From assembly GCA_034698045.1 (NCBI GenBank), contig JAQGAU010000057.1, forward strand, positions 1-47,459: 47,459 nt of DNA, given 5' to 3'. Below, in pieces: positions 40,853 through 47,459 of the stretch; the stretch's first letter is position 1, and every line of letters starts with the position of its first letter. Source of the DNA: Paramacrobiotus richtersi. Its lineage: Eukaryota; Tardigrada; Eutardigrada; Parachela; Macrobiotidae. The notes beneath the pieces are model-generated. The model saw only the letters and a program-made list of their open reading frames with translations. It was not told where the DNA came from and made no database searches. Both the position numbers and the translations under genes were made by a program.

Positions 40853-40963
40853 AAAAACATCTTCCGATCTGACGTCCGCGAAATTTATACAGTATATAAG
40901 GTTAGAATCACTTGACAGAATCTAAAAGACTGAGCTAATACGTTTTGATCGTTGTGTAGACGC

Positions 40964-41299
40964 TCAAATCGAATTCTCGTACGGGTTTAGTTTTCGACTC
41001 TGTTTACGTTTGCTTTTGTTTGGAGAATTATCTGGAAACTGTTGTCCCTCTAAAAATTCACGTAGATTTGTACATTTAGCGGTGGGGTTTTTGGCGACAT
41101 TTAAAATTATCATTATGGCTAAATTGAGGTTTATTTTGCGCATTGTGAAATTTATCTTGTTTCCGTGTGAGTTCACAATGAAATCATCCCTTTCTACCTG
41201 CGTATTCAGTGGTATGCCGCCACAACCGCCACATCTGGGGGGAAATATGGTACATGCGGATTTAAAGCAAAAAGTTATCCAAACGGAATAACACTTGAA
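40964..41299 (-). CDS. Cysteine-bearing exon, possibly PDGF/VEGF-like
   Basis: The minus frame (open to 41395; possible acceptor near 41300) contains FCFKSACTIFPPRCGGCGG followed by INFTMRKI, and ends in a lysine-rich tail (SPNKSKRKQSRKLNPYENSI). In PDGF/VEGF growth factors the knot reads '.F.P.C....RCGGCC' then, after about 15-20 residues, 'IT.q..ri', and basic tails are common. Here the second C of GGCC is G, the following CxP cysteine is absent, and one extra residue lies before RCGGC. The resemblance is therefore partial. It would be a host exon convergent with the CPEB exon. An unrelated origin remains quite possible. Confidence 0.25.
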   Translation of the reverse strand, partial: FKCYSVWITFCFKSACTIFPPRCGGCGGIPLNTQVERDDFIVNSHGNKINFTMRKINLNLAIMIILNVAKNPTAKCTNLREFLEGQQFPDNSPNKSKRKQSRKLNPYENSI

Positions 41300-41395
41300 T
41301 TGTGGAAAAGTTATCAGAATTGCCCTGCTCGAAAAAAAGTATGGATCAGTAGCAATTGGACTACAACAGCAATTGTCAATAAGAGACAATATCAT

Positions 41396-41807
41396 AGTAA
41401 ATATAAATTAAATTTATTAAATGCAGAATAGTCTGATATTTACTGTTTATCGACATCGGCAGCTACATAGAATATGTATGTAGCGATTGACAGTTTAGGC
41501 ATCAAATATGTCACGGATGGCTGCCGCTCTAAGATGAGCACACAAGTTTTGTTCTGATCGAATGTCGCGATAAGTTTGCACCTGCGGAAAGCAGCTATTG
41601 GCGAGTCCAGCACTTCGATCACAGTCTAAAACATGTTGCTCTTTTTTCCTAGCTGGAATGCTTGGGGGTAGTGTGGGCAGTGACAAAATTCCTCCCGTAT
41701 CTAGCTGGTGTATATTTTACCACAGTATAGTCACCGATCACAGAGCCTTAATTTACCTGTTAAATATCAAAGATGCTACTGGGAATCTGTTCCAATGGGC
41801 ACTTTAA
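41396..41807. other. No recognised gene
   Basis: Only short overlapping frames occur (for example 41440-41686 minus). No motif is visible. Confidence 0.5.
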
Positions 41808-41940
41808 TTAGGCGTCTGCAGCGCCGCTTGTGCAACTTTAAGAGCTTGTCCTGTTTTGCCAAATATTCTTTTTTGCCATGTCGGTACTCCTTGTGGAGAT
41901 CCAAAGCGGAGCGAAACGCAGTAAAACTGTAGTAATACTG
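41808..41940 (-). repeat. Dispersed repeat, copy 1 (partner 44028-44160)
   Basis: About 80% identical by eye to 44028-44160 in the same orientation. On the minus strand both keep an open frame: CVSLRFGSPQG...GQALKVAQAALQ here, and CVSLRFRSRQG...GQALKVARVALQ in the other. Protein-level conservation points to a coding origin, probably a mobile-element polyprotein, but I do not recognise it. Confidence 0.65.
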
Positions 41941-43221
41941 TAAAAATTATACTTAGTAGATCGGACTGCGTTACCAAAAGGTGATAAAAAAACAACAAGA
42001 ATTCCCAGTAGAGCTGACCGACGACGATACAGCTATTCCGTGATCCAGATTCCAGGTTGATGTGCCGAATAACCTCTGTCCTCCTGCGTAGCTGGGGAGT
42101 TTTCGTCACAAAAAATGTGACAAAAAGCGAACGGAGATTTTGGAATAATCTGACTGATAAACGAGTTGGGTCACTTAAACGACTTCCATGACGTAGTACT
42201 ACTTCAGCGACGATATTTTCTTTGTTCGTTTTGTCCGCCAGACCATTGGATGCCGTACGTATGTGAGGGGCTTCGACATGCGAAATTCAATGCAAAACGG
42301 CACTTCAAAAAAAAAAGAAATAGCAAATGGTCAATCTCGTAAAGGATGTAGCTACTATTGAGACATGTGAGGTACTGAAGCTGCCCAGTAGCGTAACGGC
42401 GAATTGAGCGGCGGATTATAACGCTCTATGGGTACTATGCTTAAAAGGAATGGCATAGACCTTGCGGTCGCTGATCATTTTTCGAACAACGGAAAGTTGG
42501 ATTACGAATCCGGTATTGACTTTGCGCTAAAGGACCTCAAGCGCATCATTTGCACGGCTTAAAATTTTACAAACGGATATAGAAGGGTAAAAGCTACATA
42601 GGCGCAGTTAGAGGCTTTGATATTTCACTATGAAAACCAGACGACTGCTAAGACCGGAAGTAATATGGACGGAGTCTAAATCAAACGTTCCGAAAGACTG
42701 ACGAGCAAACTTCATGGCAACTCGGACTGTCGATGAGGCTCACTGTTCCTGAGCTGCTCCTCGGGACGACCTTGTCCGGCTTTCCTTGGCACACAGCGCC
42801 AGTTATTTCGTACAGCGTTCTGCGTTTTGGCACTACAGTTGAAGAATTCCGGATAGAAAGCTTGCGGTGCATCTCCGTCCGGAATACCCTCGAAATTCAG
42901 CTGTTTTCTTGTGTGCTGAGGTCCAAATCCGTCAGATCCCCGTGCACCCGTTCTGAGTGAGACCCAACACCTTTAGCTCGGTACCCTGGTAATGGTTTGG
43001 TAGCTGTAGACTTTTGGGCTACACGACACAAACTTAGTTATGACACATAGACGTTCCCCTTGGTGGTTGCCAATCTCCTTCTATCCCAGACTCCGTTGCA
43101 TCTTTTTTGCGAAATGGGGTTATTGGTCTTAAACAACAACGACTTATGCTACTCGGCCTACTACCATCAAGCTCGAAGCTATACAGCTGTCCCTGTAGGA
43201 AGCAGATTTGCCATCAGAGGT
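41941..43221. other. No recognised gene
   Basis: A plus frame near 42430-42560 (NGIDLAVADHFSNNGKLDYE) is protein-like but unidentified. A 36-bp sequence at 42820-42855 recurs at 45080-45115. Nothing else is supported. Confidence 0.4.
42820..42855. repeat. 36-bp exact-type repeat, copy 1 (partner 45080-45115)
   Basis: The 36-nt stretches at 42820-42855 and 45080-45115, same orientation, differ at one base. Flanks do not align beyond them. They may be the only surviving conserved core of an older repeat. Confidence 0.75.
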
Positions 43222-43375
43222 AGACATCACCACTAAGTTAACGATCACCTATCTCGCCGACGTTTTGATCAACACTCATCCCGCGATTCTGCTACTTATC
43301 GCTGCACTGCTGTATAAGGAACTCAGAGGCATTTGCTATAGCAGAGGCATAGCGGACACTTTATCCCGAAACTGA
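43222..43375 (+). pseudogene. Gypsy RNase H C-terminal fragment
   Basis: The plus frame ends ICYSRGIADTLSRN-stop, corresponding to the Gypsy block 'i.Y..G..N..ADaLSR' that closes RNase H before integrase. Upstream, TITYLADVLINTHPAILLLI occupies the place of 'TDHkpL..l......R...W'. The motifs are decayed and the usual NVV before ADALSR is missing. Confidence 0.4.
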
Positions 43376-44027
43376 CGGCATGGAGAATGCCGTACGACGG
43401 CCATCCAAGGATTCCGCCATGAACGTGCTCGGCGGCGGCTCCATCCGCTCAATAGTAAAACCAACGGCACATACCTGAACCGGACACCATTTACCGGCGT
43501 CCTAGGTCATCAGAAATTCTGGCTGCTGCTAGCCTGCTTCCCTTTAGCTATACCCATCAGTGCGGCCGCAGAACTGTTAACAAAGTTCCTAGCTTTGTCG
43601 CACCGGATTTTCTCAGTTTAGGCTTCACCACAGTGAATATCTAGTGAGTGCTGCGTACTGCTGGATTGCGCAGTTTTTCCGATGCTGTCATGGCTTATGC
43701 CAATCACATTTTGATGGCAAGGAGCCAATTTCCTTTGTTAAGCTGTTTTTGAACCGTTTTTAAATCAGAGGATTTGTGTGATGTGTTACGTACTAGAAAC
43801 GGCTTGTAGATTAATTTTTGGACTGGGCATATTGCAAAGCTTACAGTTACAATTAAACATCAGTCGCACTGGTAAATACGGAATCAGGCGCATTCCAGGT
43901 TCTGCTGCTAAGATGCCCGGATAACAACAAAGTTAACCAGCTTACTGACCATGCTAGGCGACATATATAACTCAAGCATGCTTTTGAGCGCTACGGGTTT
44001 CTAGCGTTTTAAGGTGTCATCCTTGTT
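43376..44027. other. No recognised gene
   Basis: This stretch lies downstream of the RNase H end. If it once held the following integrase, it is no longer recognisable on either strand. Confidence 0.4.
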
Positions 44028-44160
44028 ATTTAGGCATCTGCAACGCCACTCGTGCAACTTTAAGAGCTTGTCCTATTGTGCTAAATATTCCTTTTTGATA
44101 TGTCGTCCCTCCTTGTCGAGATCTAAACCGAAGCGAAACGCAATGAAACTGTAACACCAA
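44028..44160 (-). repeat. Dispersed repeat, copy 2 (partner 41808-41940)
   Basis: See the partner for the shared minus-strand frame. Here it is framed by 44026-44232. Substitutions outnumber indels, and the reading frame is kept along the shared part. Confidence 0.65.
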
Positions 44161-44488
44161 ATATATGACGTCTTCGCGCGAGATATAGAGCTTCTGCTTG
44201 CCCTCTTGTAGATTCGTCCATGTTTCATCCACAGCCAGCGTTGTATGTCATCGGTTGCGTTCATTTATACGAAGTACTTGTCGTTGCGTAGTGTGGCCTC
44301 AGTATAGTCAAAGTCCTCGGTACCTCTTCAGGCTTACGACGTATTCCAATGTATGCAGATTAAATATTGATCCGGCTTTAGGCGACATCTTCAAAAAAGG
44401 AGCACATAAATTCTTGATGCAGCAATGTTGGAGTAGAAGATTACGGCTAAATATCAGAGTTCTGATGGTGCCGGTCAAATAAGATATC
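44161..44488. other. No recognised gene
   Basis: The plus frame 44198-44482 (94 codons) has no motif and lies partly antisense to the repeat. Nothing else is seen. Confidence 0.4.
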
Positions 44489-44866
44489 TCATGGGGTTTT
44501 TACACGCATGTCGGCTATCCATTCGCTTCGCCATGAAGCCTTGGACTCGTTCATGGGCTCCGACTTCGTTGAATCACTCCCATCGATAACATCTCTTCCA
44601 CTTTGCGGGTGATTTGTTTCATTTCCATAGGAGATCGCCTGTACTGTTCTGAATAGGGGCTTGGTCCGCGGCAACAACTCTATAGTGAAATGGGCAACCT
44701 TCGCAGTGCCTATTCGGCCGCTGTCAGTATGGAACATGGCAGCGTATTCACCCAGCAGAGAACGCATGGCTGGCACACCTGATGCGGTATGGTCGTCCCC
44801 TACGTCAACTCCTTTACTGGTATACGCGCCCATTCGAAATCCCCACCGGTAAGGTCCATCTCGCAA
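44489..44866 (-). pseudogene. Ty3/Gypsy Pol, N-terminal part of reverse transcriptase
   Basis: The minus frame reads SLLGEYAAMFHTDSGRIGTA, then VAHFTIELLPRTKPLFRTVQ. This is the segment before the RT fingers in Gypsy elements ('lL..y.d.F......g.t..v.H.I......Pi.q..yr'). After a frameshift the next block, SPMEMKQITRKVEEMLSMGV then IQRSRSP, is readable in another frame and stops at a TAG. The strand matches the RNase H repeats at 15-17 kb but not the plus-strand RNase H at 43.2 kb, so it is another independent copy. Confidence 0.75.
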
Positions 44867-45794
44867 TATTCTTCATATGAGAGAGACAAAAACTGCTGAC
44901 GCAGAACGATACCACCGGAAGTCGTTTGGCCCAGTACAGCGTGTCTGAGCGTCACCGTGCGTGCATTAAAGTATGCATCTGTGGCTTGGTCCTAAGGGTA
45001 GTACCATAAAGTCACCCATCAAAATGCGCTTATCGTACACTTTCTGCGTTCGTTTGGTTAGCTTGAATGTGGAGATTTACTGCGTTTTGGCACTTCAGTT
45101 GAAGAATTCCGGATAAGAACTTGGTGGTGAAGTGAAAGCATGTTTTGGAAAGGATTTTACATGTCTCTCGCCTTAAAATATTCATGTGAAGAGATAACCC
45201 AGTGGTGCACGAAAATGACAACGAAAAAACACCATTGAATGAATCAGCGGAAAAAATGCGGAAAGCATGCACCCACATGCAAAGGGCAACAAAGAAAAAA
45301 TATATACGGATCAAAGCAAAGAATATTACGGCAAGGAAACAAGGAAGTTGAGATCGAGAGTGATCACGTAGCTAACAAAGGCGAGATCTGGAAAGAAGTA
45401 CAGGATTTAGAAACAGGAGATAGTGGTTAAGGAATGTTACTAATTAAGCATGGAGGTGACTGAGGGGCGGGGTGCTCGGTAGCGAGTAGCGTCATGTGCC
45501 GCTCGCAGTTAAAAGGTACGAGTGTTTCCAAAAAGACCCGCTTCCTCCTACCAGGGTTGAGCATAGAAAGAATTTAGTCCAAAAGTGGCTGGCTTTCAGC
45601 GATTTCTTAATTTGATTCAATCACTGCGCATAAGTAAATGGCATCTTTGTACCCAATAAAAAAATCTTTTATGCGGTCAGCATGTTGCAGTTGTACAGTA
45701 TTTCAGACATTATCTGGTACAGCCCTTCCTTCTGGCCGTGGATAGCTGCAGGCTTGGAAAATTGCAGCTCCTTTAAAACTGGAACAAAATAAGA
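44867..45794. other. No recognised gene
   Basis: The plus frame 45239-45430 (63 codons, lysine-rich) has CGKHAPTCKG, which hints at a zinc knuckle but lacks the C-x2-C-x4-H-x4-C spacing. The 36-bp repeat copy 2 is at 45080-45115. Nothing else is supported. Confidence 0.4.
45080..45115. repeat. 36-bp exact-type repeat, copy 2 (partner 42820-42855)
   Basis: One mismatch from the copy at 42820-42855, same orientation, with unrelated flanks. Confidence 0.75.
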
Positions 45795-46050
45795 ATTTAC
45801 AGCGTGTAAAAAAGAATCTGTGGTTTAGAGCGCCTGGTGGAAAATTCCACTGGGATTCCACTGCTGAAGGTGAAACTCTAGTCCTCTACCAATTAAAACG
45901 GTTCACTGCGCACAATGGTTTGTTATCATTGCAAATAAATATGCCACCGTCCTCATGTGCAGGTGCTGACGACTCAATAAAGAAGCATGAGCGACGACCT
46001 TAGTTAGGTACGTGGGATTCCTTCCCTTTAGAATTGCAGCGCTTGCCCGA
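45795..46050. repeat. Dispersed repeat, copy 2 (partner 39480-39740)
   Basis: Same order of conserved blocks as the copy at 39480-39740. The two copies are 6.3 kb apart in direct orientation, a distance compatible with the LTRs or ends of one element, but the intervening sequence includes host-like exons, so independent insertions are more likely. Confidence 0.7.
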
Positions 46051-47230
46051 ATCCTAGACTCAATTAAACACTCAGCCAACCGATGGATTTGTAAATATTT
46101 AAGGCATTGACGTGGCGTTTATGTTCAATTATTTGCAAACATGTATTCAGTTTTGTATAGTGATTTACGCATTGAAGCGTGTTTTGGGTGTTGTATTTGC
46201 GGGCCAAAAATGCCTGGCAAGAGCGAATTTGTGTTCAACTTGATAAAACAAAAGGAGAAAATGTTTGACGCAACTTTGACTTTACGACCTCTATGAGGAA
46301 CAAATACCGACTTTCTTTTTCAAAGGATGCGTCTGCAAACAGTTAGTGTAAACCAAAACAAGAACTTCGTTCTCTTTCGGAGGACACGATACAACTCCTA
46401 TAGCGTACAATAAGATGGTGCCTGCCGGTGACTGTTGGAACATGGTTAAAAATTTGTCGTGTAAAGGAACTATCGTGAACAAAGACGGAACAATATGGAT
46501 ATACGATCAAGAACCGGAAGGCGAACCATGCTGGGTGCGAGAAGTCTCTTAATCAACGGAGCACATAGTAATAGTGGAAGTGATCGTTCCGCACTAACAT
46601 CTGCGCATTGTGATCTGATCATAATATGATTAAAGTGACCTTTCATCTCAACTGGCCAGGCCGCAGTGTCTTGTACATAGTTGGGTGCAGACACAAATAC
46701 AGGTACTCTTACACAGATCGAAAGCATGCGGCGGGTCGTGGTGTACCGGTGTAAGGGAATTTTCCGATGGGCTGCTTTATCTGGATTTGGCGCTACGCCG
46801 CAGACTGAGTATACTGTTATGCTAAATTCAATTCCACAAAGACCCCGACGAGCTGAATAACGGAAAGGCCATAGAATGCGACCGGGGCATTGGGCAGAGC
46901 AGAATATGCTTGTTATGCGTATTTAACCACAGCGAGAGCGTAAAAGCAAATCAGTTGTTCCAAATTCTTCCAGCCTTCATGGTTTTCTGTTCCGTTTTGT
47001 CAGACATGTTTCAAAAATGGTATAATTTCCAAGTTAAAGTGACCTTTTCCAAAGGATGGACCATTGTAACATGTGCGCTCGATACCTGTTCCGCGACCAT
47101 TGGGGGCACCCTGGCGTGCGGTCAGTAATATGCCACACCAATTGTGCCAATCAACTTCCTTCCAGGTGTTTTGAGTTGCATGCACAGAAAATTTTGACAA
47201 TTCCGGAGGACGGTTTGGCTAATTCTGCCA
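46051..47230. other. No recognised gene
   Basis: Frames 46291-46482 (-), 46470-46727 (-) and 46910-47128 (+) show no motif. It may be intron or upstream sequence of the exon-like frame that starts near 47231. Confidence 0.4.
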
Positions 47231-47459
47231 GTTTATGGTATCTTATCCGCCCACAACGGATTTTACCGAGGGACTGTCGAAATATCCGTATGGGTTCGAC
47301 AAAACCGTGATCTTCGCATGGGAAGATGTAAGCCAGCCGAATGTCTTGGCCATTACGCAACTGCCAAACGGTTACAAACGCATTTGCAACTTACCCAGCC
47401 ATAAAGTGGCCGAAAGCATATTTGTTTGCAACTTACCCAGCTACAAAGTGGCCGAAAGC
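47231..47459 (+). CDS. Exon-like frame with 14-residue tandem repeat, running off the window
   Basis: After an acceptor-like string (ggctaattctgccag) the frame stays open for 76 codons to the end of the window. It reads FMVSYPPTTDFTEGLSKYPY then KTVIFAWEDVSQPNVL and two copies of a 14-residue unit (ICNLPSHKVAES, then VCNLPSYKVAES). The DNA period is 42 bp, so the repeat keeps the frame. The first copy's His and the second's Tyr differ by codon changes. I do not recognise the protein. It looks more like a host exon than decayed transposon, because there is no stop and the repeat is in phase. Confidence 0.45.
47386..47459 (+). repeat. 42-bp in-frame tandem repeat, at least 1.8 copies, cut by window end
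   Basis: GCAACTTACCCAG occurs at 47386 and again at 47428, exactly 42 bp apart, with GTGGCCGAAAGC following each. Only a few substitutions and a short variable stretch separate the two. More copies may follow beyond the window. Confidence 0.8.

Noticed and set aside
40858..40870. TCTTCCGATCT, which matches the end of a common sequencing adapter
   Set aside because: Only 11 bases match and the sequence on both sides is not adapter. A chance match of this length is plausible in 47 kb on two strands.
45239..45430. Gag zinc knuckle in a lysine-rich frame
   Set aside because: Cysteine and histidine spacing does not fit C-x2-C-x4-H-x4-C.
1..47459. tRNA, rRNA, CRISPR array or bacterial operon
   Set aside because: No tRNA-like box pairs with a cloverleaf, no rRNA-like stretch, no regularly spaced direct repeats, and no long contiguous genes with ribosome-binding sites were seen.

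Overview
This 47.5 kb window reads as non-coding, transposon-rich DNA from an animal, most likely an invertebrate. No open frame exceeds about 240 codons. Recognisable protein pieces are short, frameshifted and scattered on both strands. Spliceosomal-type acceptor and donor signals border several exon-like frames, and the mobile DNA is of eukaryotic type: Polinton/Maverick, Ty3/Gypsy and LINE. One host gene fragment is convincing, a 3' exon of a CPEB/Orb-type RNA-binding protein at about 40.6 kb. The species cannot be named from the sequence.

Layout. 0-10 kb: mostly unrecognised sequence, with a Ty3/Gypsy aspartic-protease fragment (4.3 kb), an exon-like frame (6.1 kb) and a probable LINE pre-RT fragment (6.9 kb). 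10-18 kb: a Gypsy integrase (+, 10.5 kb), a 260-codon minus-strand frame broken only by two TAG codons (13.2-14.0 kb), a Polinton DNA polymerase B zinc-ribbon/exonuclease fragment (+, 14.7 kb), then a stack of minus-strand Gypsy RT and RNase H pieces (15.06-16.9 kb). 18-25 kb: a near-perfect 58-bp palindrome (18.8 kb), a Polinton capsid-gene junction (19.5-19.8 kb), an inverted pair of unknown coding fragments (20.1-20.5 kb), Gypsy integrase and RT pieces (21.0-21.9 kb), a 54-bp tandem repeat (23.4 kb) and a polymerase B exonuclease II fragment (24.5-24.8 kb).

The centrepiece is a 7.6 kb Polinton/Maverick element at 25053-32652, bounded by 613-bp terminal inverted repeats about 94% alike by eye. 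Between them lie the N-terminus of protein-primed DNA polymerase B (-), its zinc-ribbon part in the opposite orientation, an unrecognised coiled-coil gene (-) with a 62-nt intron and a LINE inserted with an 11-bp target duplication, and a clean 152-codon minus-strand frame. There is also a 254-bp sequence present twice, and a duplicated gene tail. Immediately outside the right repeat lies another Polinton's capsid-gene pair (32.7-33.2 kb), and a further polymerase B piece lies at 34.8 kb. The locus has therefore received several Polintons.

35-47 kb: sparse, with repeat families present twice, the CPEB exon and a cysteine-bearing frame that may be PDGF/VEGF-like (40.2-41.4 kb). There are more Gypsy pieces (43.2 and 44.5 kb), and an exon-like frame with an in-frame 14-residue repeat runs off the window end. 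No rRNA, tRNA or CRISPR was found. Family calls rest on motif recognition by eye, and identities are estimates.
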